6,007 bases of DNA from Candidatus Methanoperedens sp. (GCA_023249275.1 JAHFCV010000144.1:1-6007); one strand, 5' to 3'. Positions 1 to 6,007 are shown, numbered from the stretch's first letter. Numbers and translations are program-made. Notes: a model not told the origin generated them from the letters alone.

Positions 1-2
1 TT

Positions 3-500
3 TTTATTTACCCAACAAACAGTCTTATTCTTTCAGACCTGGTTGAACGCTTTGGTCATGAGCCGCTTGCTGTAATGCAGGAAGTCGGGAAAAAAGTCAG
101 GTCACAGGGACTTGATTCACCGCCTATGAACATTACACCAGAGGATCCCAAATTCGGATTGAAATACGCGGCTGTGGAAGTGCCGTCAGGCGTGAGAGGC
201 AGGATGTCGCTTTTTGACCCGCTTCTCCGGAACGCAGAAGCCGCCATCGTTGTGCGCGACCCCGTCATTTCGTTTGGCTGTATGGGCTGCGCAAGGACGA
301 ATGAACTTGTCAATTTCTTATTGCGGGCTAAAAAAATCCCGCTTCTTGAGCTGGATTATCCCGCAAGCGAGGAAGATGCGAAAGAATTCGTATACAAAAT
401 CTCAGAATTCTTAAAATCCTTAAAACCCGCGGATTTGAAAATTCAGACAAACATTGAAAATCCAAAAGCTCCACTGAATTTTCAAAAGGAGAAGAAATGA
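3..500 (+). CDS. mmp5: Methanogenesis marker protein 5, 5'-partial
   Basis: The reading frame is open from base 3, the window edge, to the TGA at 498-500, giving 165 visible residues. The ATG at 75 lies inside the conserved N-terminal part (NSLILSDLVERFGHEPL, just upstream of it), so I reject it as the start. Probably only a few residues are missing. The protein is small, soluble, and has no signal peptide or membrane segment. Its visible landmarks are a CMGC (CxxC) motif at visible residues 93-96 (bases 279-290) after a hydrophobic strand, then a strand-helix unit (KKIPLLELDYP, about 110-120). The last 25 residues are charged and low-complexity, probably a flexible tail. I assign it to the methanogenesis marker 5 family from the overall pattern and from its neighbours mmp15, mmp17 and mmp7. 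Its biochemical role is not established. The context suggests MCR activation or maturation, with the CxxC perhaps binding metal or doing redox. It shares an ATGA overlap with mmp15. Confidence 0.78.
   Translation, partial: FIYPTNSLILSDLVERFGHEPLAVMQEVGKKVRSQGLDSPPMNITPEDPKFGLKYAAVEVPSGVRGRMSLFDPLLRNAEAAIVVRDPVISFGCMGCARTNELVNFLLRAKKIPLLELDYPASEEDAKEFVYKISEFLKSLKPADLKIQTNIENPKAPLNFQKEKK
434..486 (+). repeat. 13-bp perfect inverted repeat ahead of mmp15
   Basis: The left arm TTTGAAAATTCAG (434-446) and the right arm CTGAATTTTCAAA (474-486) are exact reverse complements, separated by 27 bases. The repeat lies in the codons of the poorly constrained C-terminal tail of Mmp5. Its right arm runs into the mmp15 ribosome site at 485-491. 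In mRNA it could form an AT-rich hairpin touching the start region of mmp15. A regulatory role is inference; the region is A/T-rich, which raises the chance of coincidence. Confidence 0.55.
485..491 (+). promoter_or_regulatory. Ribosome binding site of mmp15
   Basis: AAAGGAG lies 5 bases before the ATG at 497, a good match to the archaeal anti-Shine-Dalgarno. It supports this start and the ATGA overlap with mmp5. Its first two bases belong to the right arm of the inverted repeat at 434-486. Confidence 0.7.
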
Positions 501-1846
501 GCGCCGAAAATCCGAAGGGCATAGGTCAGTCTTCATGTGCCGGATGCGGGACGGAGAAAGAAGCCGAACCCGGTATCCAGCAGGCGTTAAAGAAAATAAG
601 CAGCGCTGAAAATCCCGTGAGGATAGCCCAGCTTTCATGCGGCGCTGAATACAGCGGGATACAGAAAGAAATCGATTCCGCTGTCAAGCAGGTCAATGCG
701 GTTATGGTTTATCCTGAAGTGGATACTAACGATATAGAGGCAATCGAGGAAGAATTCGGGCTTAAAGTTGCAAGTCCCGACCTCAAACTCATAATGGCGC
801 GGGCAAAGTCCATCGTGACAGGAAAGGTGCAGGTTGATGCTGTTTTTGTTGCAACATGCTTCAGGTGCGCCGAAGCCGCGCTTGTCAGGAGCGAAATACG
901 CCGTTATATCCATGAAAAAACTGGCATCCCTGTTATAAGTTATTCATTTACAGAGAGAACCACAGCAGGAACGCTTCTTACAAGAATGGAAGCGCTTACC
1001 ACCACAGCCCGCAGGAAGAGTCTCCTTGCAAGAGAAACGCAGAGCGGTCTTACTGCTGGAATAGATTCAGGTTCTACAACAACAAAAGCCGTGGTCATGA
1101 GGGACAATAAGATAATCGGAAAGGGATGGGTGCCTACAATAAAAGTGCTTGAAAGTGCAGAGGAAGCGTATGCCAATGCTTTGAAGGAATCAGGGGTAAA
1201 ACGTGAGGAAATACAGGCTCTCGGAACCACAGGTTACGGACGCTTCTTAATTGGTGAGCATTTCAAGGCAGACCTTGTGCAGGAAGAAATTACAGTGAAC
1301 TCAAAAGGTGCGGTTTATCTTGCAAGCAAACAAAAAGGGACGGCGACTGTTCTTGATATCGGGGGCATGGACAATAAAGCGATATCTGTAATAGACGGTA
1401 TTCCAGGGATGTTCACGATGGGCGGGATATGCGCCGGTGCGTCTGGCAGGTTCCTTGAAATGACCGCAAAGAGGCTCGGGGTAGGTATAACCGAGCTTGG
1501 CGCCCTTGCACTAAAAGGAAAAGCAGCTAATGTTAAGATGAACAGCTACTGTATAGTATTCGGTATCCAGTCTCTTGTTAATTCACTGGCAGCAGGAAGC
1601 GCCCCTGAGGATGTGGCAGCAGCCGCCTGTCATAGCGTTGCAGAGCAATTGTTCGAGCAGCAGCTTCAGGAGATTGATGTTAAAGAACCAGTAATAATGG
1701 TTGGAGGCACTGCGCTTATTGAAGGGCTGCCAAAGGCAGTGGAGGAACTGCTTAAAGTGAAAGTTATCGTCCCTGACAACGCGCAGTATATCGGTGCAGT
1801 CGGAGCAGCGTTACTTGCATCAGGATTTATTAATCCCCGCATTTAA
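497..1846 (+). CDS. mmp15: Methanogenesis marker protein 15, activator-type ATPase
   Basis: The product has 449 residues. Residues about 186-445 form an ASKHA-fold ATPase of the BcrAD/BadFG/HgdC activator family. The first phosphate motif is D190-SGSTTT-K197, the second is D287-IGGMD, and the adenosine-side motif is VGGTALIEG at 402-410. In dehydratase activators, two cysteines about 39 residues apart bind one [4Fe-4S] cluster across a homodimer. Here C312 (ICAGASGRFLE) and C352 (NSYCIVFG) sit 40 apart in the matching positions. Residues 40-175 form a separate domain with C48 (QLSCGAEYSGIQ) and C121/C124 (CFRC), and look distantly like the end of 2-hydroxyacyl-CoA dehydratase subunits. The first 40 residues carry another CxxC (C14, C17) and may extend beyond the family core. 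The inferred role is ATP-driven low-potential electron transfer serving MCR activation, or Fe-S cluster handling for it. The target is unproven. The gene overlaps mmp5 by ATGA, is probably cytoplasmic, and its last codons lie in a palindrome. Confidence 0.88.
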   Translation: MSAENPKGIGQSSCAGCGTEKEAEPGIQQALKKISSAENPVRIAQLSCGAEYSGIQKEIDSAVKQVNAVMVYPEVDTNDIEAIEEEFGLKVASPDLKLIMARAKSIVTGKVQVDAVFVATCFRCAEAALVRSEIRRYIHEKTGIPVISYSFTERTTAGTLLTRMEALTTTARRKSLLARETQSGLTAGIDSGSTTTKAVVMRDNKIIGKGWVPTIKVLESAEEAYANALKESGVKREEIQALGTTGYGRFLIGEHFKADLVQEEITVNSKGAVYLASKQKGTATVLDIGGMDNKAISVIDGIPGMFTMGGICAGASGRFLEMTAKRLGVGITELGALALKGKAANVKMNSYCIVFGIQSLVNSLAAGSAPEDVAAAACHSVAEQLFEQQLQEIDVKEPVIMVGGTALIEGLPKAVEELLKVKVIVPDNAQYIGAVGAALLASGFINPRI

Positions 1847-1854
1847 ATGCGGGG
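1835..1854 (+). repeat. Perfect 20-base palindrome at the mmp15 stop
   Basis: The arms CCCCGCATTT and AAATGCGGGG are exact reverse complements with no spacer, so in RNA they would give a stem of about 8 bp with a TTAA loop. The mmp15 TAA stop (1844-1846) sits in the centre. A weaker stem, GGATT (1823-1827) with AATCC (1832-1836), shares the CC at 1835-1836 and would compete with it. No T-run follows, so it is unlike an archaeal terminator. It could be an mRNA processing or stability element between mmp15 and mmp17, or a DNA-binding site. Confidence 0.75.
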
Positions 1855-1858
1855 TCTT

Positions 1859-1864
1859 AGAGGA
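1859..1864 (+). promoter_or_regulatory. Ribosome binding site of mmp17
   Basis: AGAGGA ends 5 bases before the ATG at 1870 and supports that start. It lies only 4 bases after the GC-rich palindrome at 1835-1854, so a stable hairpin there could affect ribosome loading. Confidence 0.55.
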
Positions 1865-1869
1865 TTACG

Positions 1870-2472
1870 ATGGAACAACTTGAAACATTTGTGGTGGAAT
1901 CTCCTGACATTGTGGGCGCTAAGACTACGAAAGTCCTGATACAGGATACACTGGCAGACCTTTCCCTGACCAGGGTTATAGGACGATTGAAAGTTTTTGT
2001 TGACCCTGTTCAACCGGTTTTTATATTCACCGCTCTCCTGCGCCTCGGGACACCGGCAGTCAAGCTTAAGGATTTCGCCAATATAGACATGGGAACACTT
2101 GGAAAAGATGAAGTAAAGATAGAACTGCAAAGAGAAGCCTTCACGGTTAAATTGCTCAATAAACTATGGGAAAAATACGGCAAGGAAAATATCGAACAGC
2201 CAGATAAAAAAATTATTATTGTAAAAACCGATCCTATTAAGGAGCTGGATATCCTGAGGGAGTTTGTGATTGAGGAGCCGCAGCAGGAAGTGCTTGACAG
2301 GTTGATTGACGCTGTTGCGCTTCGCATTATCCCAGAAGGATTCAGGGTGCGAAAACATGAGCTTTCCACATCGCACGTTCTTTTTGTGGCTTCGGAGGAT
2401 ACGCTTAAACCCGAGTGGATAGCGAAGGCAAAGGACATGCTGGAATCGCTTCGGAGTGAAGAAAATGCTTGA
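1870..2472 (+). CDS. mmp17: Methanogenesis marker protein 17
   Basis: The product has 200 residues, is soluble and contains no cysteine, so it is unlikely to bind an Fe-S cluster by itself. It opens with a conserved-looking segment (VESPDIVGAK at 9-18), continues with TRVIGRLKVFVDP (34-46) followed by a hydrophobic strand, and has a second alpha/beta part with KKIIIVKTDP (113-122) and a helical end. I recognise it as the marker 17 family by this pattern and by its place between mmp15 and mmp7. Mmp17 is reported as a subunit of the multi-protein complex that activates MCR with ATP, together with McrC, Mmp3, Mmp7 and the ATPase A2. A structural role in that complex is the likely function here. 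The start at 1870 has a ribosome site at 1859-1864. The stop overlaps the start of mmp7, so the two are probably translated together. Confidence 0.82.
   Translation: MEQLETFVVESPDIVGAKTTKVLIQDTLADLSLTRVIGRLKVFVDPVQPVFIFTALLRLGTPAVKLKDFANIDMGTLGKDEVKIELQREAFTVKLLNKLWEKYGKENIEQPDKKIIIVKTDPIKELDILREFVIEEPQQEVLDRLIDAVALRIIPEGFRVRKHELSTSHVLFVASEDTLKPEWIAKAKDMLESLRSEENA
2453..2459 (+). promoter_or_regulatory. Ribosome binding site deciding the mmp7 start
   Basis: GGAGTGA, within the end of mmp17, closely matches the archaeal consensus GGAGGTGA and ends 5 bases before the ATG at 2465. The in-frame GTG at 2456 lies inside this site and so is not a credible start. Confidence 0.65.
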
Positions 2473-3391
2473 ACCTGTAAAATACGTGGGCGGCGTGTAT
2501 AAACACAACCATCTCCTGGAGCTTGTGGAAGACCTTGGCGGTTACATACTCCAGAAGAACGTGATGCAGACCGAGGTTGTACTTTTAATGCTTGTCCCGA
2601 TAAACGACATGCCGATAGTGGAGGCTAAAGCCAGGGAACTTCTGGGAAAGCTAACCAGGGCGCCGCTTACAGGGACCGAGATAGCAACGGTTGCCCCGAC
2701 GCTTGCTTATCACCATCTTCCGCATCTTGATTGCGATGTGGCTGAGTTCCTCAGGCAGCACGGCGCCAAGACCAACATGGTGGGGCTGGCAAGGGGTGTC
2801 GGGAAAAGGATATGCCAGATTACTGCTTTTGAACGCGACCTTATTAACGAGCATGACCTGGCTGTTTTTATACTCGGGAATTATGAACATTGTATTATTG
2901 AAAAATCAAAGAGGCTTTACGAAGGAATTGAGATACCAATAGTGGTCACTGGCGCGCCTGAATTGAAAACCGAGGATGTCCCGAATGCCACTGCGTATGT
3001 AGGGAGTTTTGGAAGGATACTGCATCAAATGCGCCATGCAGAGGAGCTAAGGACTCTGGATAAACTTGCAGTGGTGATAGGTAAAGTCCTTGATGATGTG
3101 CGAAAGGAACTTGCCAAAGACCCGCCTTCTGTTGCGCCGCCGCGTATCAAGAAAGAGATTGAGGAGCAGGTGCAGGAGATCATCGACAGCCTTCATCCGC
3201 TGCCTATCACATTGCAGATGAACGGGGCAAGAGTCAAGCTGCCGTATGAGGAATACCATGAGCAGATTGAGAATATCAAGTTCGTGGAAGGGGTTACGAT
3301 GAAGGAGGTGGCGCGGGTATTGCCTTCGAAGATGAGGAACTTTATTTTGATTAAGGCGCTGCCGAAGTCAGAGACGGGGTTTGTGATATGA
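2465..3391 (+). CDS. mmp7: Methanogenesis marker protein 7, MCR activation subunit
   Basis: The product has 308 residues from the ATG at 2465. An in-frame GTG at 2456 would add three residues but sits in the ribosome site. The N-terminus MLEPVKYVGGVYKH and the segments TGTEIATVAPTLAYHHLPHLDC (start at 69, C90), NMVGLARGVGKRIC (104-117, C117) and GNYEHCIIEKSKRLYEGI (start at 138, C143) match the marker 7 family as I know it, and the length is typical. C90, C117 and C143 are the only cysteines and are candidate cluster ligands. Mmp7 is a reported component of the MCR activation complex with Mmp3, Mmp17, McrC and A2. That assembly has been described as carrying complex iron-sulfur clusters like the nitrogenase precursor L-cluster and feeding electrons to F430. 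Which of these cysteines takes part cannot be judged here. The protein is cytoplasmic with no membrane segment. It overlaps mmp17 by 8 bases and the TPR gene by ATGA. Confidence 0.87.
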   Translation: MLEPVKYVGGVYKHNHLLELVEDLGGYILQKNVMQTEVVLLMLVPINDMPIVEAKARELLGKLTRAPLTGTEIATVAPTLAYHHLPHLDCDVAEFLRQHGAKTNMVGLARGVGKRICQITAFERDLINEHDLAVFILGNYEHCIIEKSKRLYEGIEIPIVVTGAPELKTEDVPNATAYVGSFGRILHQMRHAEELRTLDKLAVVIGKVLDDVRKELAKDPPSVAPPRIKKEIEEQVQEIIDSLHPLPITLQMNGARVKLPYEEYHEQIENIKFVEGVTMKEVARVLPSKMRNFILIKALPKSETGFVI

Positions 3392-4158
3392 AGTCACGGA
3401 GGTTTTCAGGAACTTCAGGTCATATTTCTTCACTTGACGAAATAAGACACGGTGGAATGGGATTAGCAGCAAAATTGGTTCTTGAAGGGAAATGTAGCGA
3501 GGCAAGACAGGTCTTGATAAAGGTTCTGGAGATATGCCCTGACGACATGGAAATAATGAATCTTCTTGCCGAGGCTTATCTTATTGAATACAAAATTGGA
3601 GAGGCAAAAACATGGCTTGACAGGGTATTTTTGATAGACCCTGATAATCCAAGGGCGCTTTATAATAGGGGTGTAGTTCACAAGGAGACCGGAGAGTATG
3701 AGAAGGCAATTGCTATGTACGAGATGGCTATCAAGAGTTATCCTGAAGATAAAAAAGAAGACATAGCAGATGCTTGGCAGAACCTCGGATGTGCGCTCTG
3801 GGAAGCGAGGAGGCGGAATGAAGCGCTTGATGCATGGAAGACATGCCTGAAATATAACCCGAAGCAGAAGTATGCAAGGCGCAATCTTAAGGAGTTCACG
3901 AATGAGTACGGGATGCCAAAATCTCCTGTGGGGAAACTGATGGATGATTACCTGGCGTTCACTGATATGAAACAGAAGGAATACCTGTCAATGGTGGGAA
4001 AGGAAAGTATTGATGATATTAAGGAAGCGAATGCTGCGCTCAAAAAAATCTCGGAGGCATGGAATGGGCACATAGCATCGAAATATGGCATGAAACTGGA
4101 TAGGATGAAGACCGAGGAAAAGATAAAATTATTCAAAGAAGTGAAAATATTTGAGTGA
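3388..4158 (+). CDS. TPR-repeat protein coupled to mmp7
   Basis: The product has 256 residues, mostly helical, with no signal peptide or membrane segment. Four tetratricopeptide repeats are visible at about residues 23-53, 54-87, 88-121 and 127-159. The third (ALYNRGVVHKETGEYEKAIA, from 90) and fourth (ADAWQNLGCALWEARRRNEA, from 127) are near consensus. The C-terminal 80 residues are charged helices that I do not recognise. TPR arrays bind other proteins, so an adaptor or chaperone role is the natural reading. No enzymatic motif is seen. The ATG overlaps the mmp7 TGA (ATGA), and no strong ribosome site precedes it, which suggests translation by ribosomes finishing mmp7. That links it to the MCR activation genes, although I do not know it as a standard marker protein. 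A later ATG at residue 24 would cut the first helix and is less likely. The gene ends 12 bases before the SWIM gene, in the same frame. Confidence 0.85.
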   Translation: MKSRRFSGTSGHISSLDEIRHGGMGLAAKLVLEGKCSEARQVLIKVLEICPDDMEIMNLLAEAYLIEYKIGEAKTWLDRVFLIDPDNPRALYNRGVVHKETGEYEKAIAMYEMAIKSYPEDKKEDIADAWQNLGCALWEARRRNEALDAWKTCLKYNPKQKYARRNLKEFTNEYGMPKSPVGKLMDDYLAFTDMKQKEYLSMVGKESIDDIKEANAALKKISEAWNGHIASKYGMKLDRMKTEEKIKLFKEVKIFE

Positions 4159-4170
4159 AATCAAATAAAT

Positions 4171-6007
4171 ATGACAAAACTGACTGAAGATGCGATAAGA
4201 GAAATCTTTGGCGATAAAACTTTTTTCAAGGGGCAGGACTACTATGACAATGGTCATGTCCTGGGCGCTGTAAAATTAGAAAATGCGCTTTACGCGCAGG
4301 TTCTTGGAAGCGCTTCAGTACCGTACGAAGTAAGGGCAAACATCGATAACCCGGATATGAGCACCGAATGCACCTGTCCTGTGGGGAGTATGTGCAAGCA
4401 TGGGGTAGCCCTGCTCCTGCAATGGGCGAATGATTCATCATCATTCACGGACGCAGATACATTCATTGGTTCAATCGAAAAAATGAACAAAGATGAAATT
4501 ATTAATATTCTTAAGGGCTTAATTAAACAGAATCCATCGCTAATCAATGAATTTTCCCTTGAGACTGGAGAAAAACCAGAAGTAAATATCGATGCAATCT
4601 CAGATAAAATCGGATGGATAGTACATGGTGAACTCGACTATTACCATGTGTGGGATGCCATCAGAAGACTTGAAGAAATAAAAAAGACAGCAGACAGGCT
4701 CGTGGAGAAAGGGTCTTATAAAGGCGCGGCTGAGATATACCTGGCGCTGGTAAAAGGCGGGGTGACAGCCTACGAAGAAGGCGCAGATGACTCGGATGGC
4801 GGCATAGGGGACTTTGTATCAGGATGCATCGAAGACTTCAATGAATGCGTGGCAAATATTACAGACAGCACCTATAAGGATAAGCTTCTGGAAAAAATAC
4901 TGGGCATTATCGGGGGCGAAGACTACGGTCTGGAAATTAGTGAAATGCTCAACAGCGTGGTCACGGTTGAAAACATCGGAAGGATAGAGTCATACCTGAT
5001 GCAAAAACTGAAGGTTGCGAGAAAAAATCCTGATGGTTTCGGTTATAATTCTTATAAATATGAAAAAGCAGAGGCTTTAGAAATACTGGACAAACTTTAC
5101 GAAAAAATCGGTAAGCCTGAAGAAATGCTGCGTCTTGCCCAGCACGAGCTTGTTGATAGGGAGGATTACGTCAGACTGGCAGATGTGCTGGCACAGAACG
5201 AAAGGTTTGAGGAAGCCTTTGATACTGTTAAAAAAGGGTTCGCACAGCCTGGGGATATAAACTCCGGCTTAAACGAACTGTATTTCGATCTTGCTAAGGT
5301 ACTGGTCGCCAGGAAACCTGAACTTATAGACTTTAAAACATCCCTCATGGTCGCTTTCGACATGATGTTGCGCTTCGAAAAGGGAAACTATGAGAAAGCA
5401 AAAGAGGTCTTCCGGAGCATCGGTAAATTAGAGGAATTCAGGGCAGCGCTGAGAAGCCTGAAGGACAGGGATGTTTCAGTCCAGGCGCTTCTGCACGACG
5501 GGGAGTTAAAGACTGCAATTACTATTGTAAAAACAGAGCAGGTTTCTCCACATATCATTTTCATGGTATCAAAGGCAGCAAAAGATAACGGTTTGATGGA
5601 GGAATCCGGCAAACTTACGAGAATGTTACTTGAGCGGGGATGGAGCGATGCGCGCCAGCCCATAGGTGAACTGGTTGAGGCTATGGTGGACGTTTCTGAT
5701 ATGAATGCGCTGCGCGCCCTGTCAGACAGCATTTTAAAAATGAATGGCGCGAGGACAGCCCTCCTGCTGGTACCTTATCTCATGAAAAAAGCGCCCGAAC
5801 TGGCAGCCGCGCTGGCAAAAAAGTTCGTGAATGAGATGCCAGTGGAACTTGTGGCGCAGGTCGCTCGGGCTTCGGCAGGGAAAGCGCCGGAGGATGGTGT
5901 GGCTCTGTGCAGGATGAGGATAAATGAGGATATTTTACGTTCCCATATTCATTATGATAAAGCGGTCTTGCTCCTTGCAACTATCAGGGATATTTATGCG
6001 GCGAAAG
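4171..6007 (+). CDS. SWIM zinc-finger protein with helical repeats, 3'-partial
   Basis: The frame is open from the ATG at 4171 to the window end, giving 612 complete codons with no stop. The C-terminus lies outside. The N-terminal 85 residues are a SWIM domain: a lead-in with FFKGQDYYDNGHV (18-30), then the zinc ligands C67, C69, C75 and H77 (CTCPVGSMCKH, a CxCx5CxH spacing) and the usual GVALLLQW helix. Residues about 200-215 contain DDSDGGIGD, a motif I associate with long SWIM-family proteins. Residues about 290-360 look like TPR-type helical hairpins (LYEKIGKPEEMLRLAQHELV), and the rest is also helical. SWIM fingers bind DNA or protein; the cellular role of this family is not known to me. 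The only ribosome-site candidate is GAGTGA at 4153-4158, far from the ATG. The gene follows the TPR gene by 12 bases and may be co-transcribed, but a functional link to MCR is unproven. Confidence 0.85.
   Translation, partial: MTKLTEDAIREIFGDKTFFKGQDYYDNGHVLGAVKLENALYAQVLGSASVPYEVRANIDNPDMSTECTCPVGSMCKHGVALLLQWANDSSSFTDADTFIGSIEKMNKDEIINILKGLIKQNPSLINEFSLETGEKPEVNIDAISDKIGWIVHGELDYYHVWDAIRRLEEIKKTADRLVEKGSYKGAAEIYLALVKGGVTAYEEGADDSDGGIGDFVSGCIEDFNECVANITDSTYKDKLLEKILGIIGGEDYGLEISEMLNSVVTVENIGRIESYLMQKLKVARKNPDGFGYNSYKYEKAEALEILDKLYEKIGKPEEMLRLAQHELVDREDYVRLADVLAQNERFEEAFDTVKKGFAQPGDINSGLNELYFDLAKVLVARKPELIDFKTSLMVAFDMMLRFEKGNYEKAKEVFRSIGKLEEFRAALRSLKDRDVSVQALLHDGELKTAITIVKTEQVSPHIIFMVSKAAKDNGLMEESGKLTRMLLERGWSDARQPIGELVEAMVDVSDMNALRALSDSILKMNGARTALLLVPYLMKKAPELAAALAKKFVNEMPVELVAQVARASAGKAPEDGVALCRMRINEDILRSHIHYDKAVLLLATIRDIYAAK

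Noticed and set aside
408..428. Short near-direct repeat CTTAAAAT/CTTAAAAC
   Set aside because: It has only two imperfect copies in an A-rich stretch encoding lysine- and leucine-rich residues; no array, so no sign of a Borg-type or other tandem repeat.
75..500. A 141-residue ORF starting at the ATG at 75 as the complete mmp5 gene
   Set aside because: The frame stays open to base 3 and the upstream residues look conserved and coding, so the true start lies before the window.
1835..1854. Palindrome as a transcription terminator or CRISPR repeat
   Set aside because: It has no following T-run, mmp17 starts 15 bases later on the same strand, and no second copy of the palindrome was seen in the window.
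2456..3391. GTG at 2456 as the mmp7 start
   Set aside because: The GTG is inside the GGAGTGA ribosome site, which is spaced correctly for the ATG at 2465; the three extra residues add nothing.
4120..4170. AT-rich stretch before the SWIM gene as an archaeal promoter
   Set aside because: It is A/T-rich with TATA-like pieces such as AAAATATTT, but it codes for the TPR C-terminus and no BRE/TATA pair can be pointed to with confidence.
56..5980. Minus-strand open frames, for example 2010-2438, 4290-4547 and 5388-5732
   Set aside because: Each lies opposite a well-supported plus-strand gene and shows serine- or arginine-rich shadow composition with no recognisable domain.

Overview
The window is a tightly packed, all plus-strand archaeal gene cluster from a methanogen or an anaerobic methane oxidiser. 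The evidence is a run of genes recognisable as methanogenesis marker proteins, a family set known essentially only from organisms with methyl-coenzyme M reductase (MCR). Frequent ATA and AGG/AGA codons, GGAG/GTGA-type ribosome sites and ATGA overlaps fit a euryarchaeon. The additional TPR and SWIM genes make me think of Methanosarcinales, possibly an ANME-2/Methanoperedens-like lineage, but that placement is a low-confidence guess.

Layout: bases 3-500 hold the nearly complete 3' part of mmp5, whose start is cut off by the window edge. It overlaps mmp15 (497-1846) by ATGA. A 23-base gap holding half of a perfect 20-base palindrome leads to mmp17 (1870-2472), which overlaps mmp7 (start best placed at 2465, stop 3391). 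mmp7 overlaps by ATGA a gene for a TPR-repeat protein (3388-4158). After 12 bases comes a long SWIM zinc-finger gene (4171 to beyond the window end). There is no gene-free stretch longer than 23 bases, and I saw no RNA gene, mobile element, CRISPR array or clear promoter.

How the genes may work together: Mmp7 and Mmp17 are reported parts of the ATP-dependent complex that reduces the nickel cofactor F430 of MCR to its active Ni(I) state. Mmp15 has an ATPase domain of the 2-hydroxyacyl-CoA dehydratase/benzoyl-CoA reductase activator type, with the nucleotide motifs and both expected iron-sulfur ligand cysteines. It could therefore push electrons to very low potential. Mmp5 is small with a CxxC motif and is probably a partner. 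The TPR protein is translationally coupled to mmp7 and is the best candidate for an undescribed accessory factor. The SWIM protein may or may not belong functionally.

The points most worth a second look are the apparent dehydratase-like N-terminal domain of Mmp15 and a similar-looking half in Mmp5, the inverted repeats at both borders of mmp15, and the coupled TPR gene, which lies in the same frame as the SWIM gene behind a single TGA.
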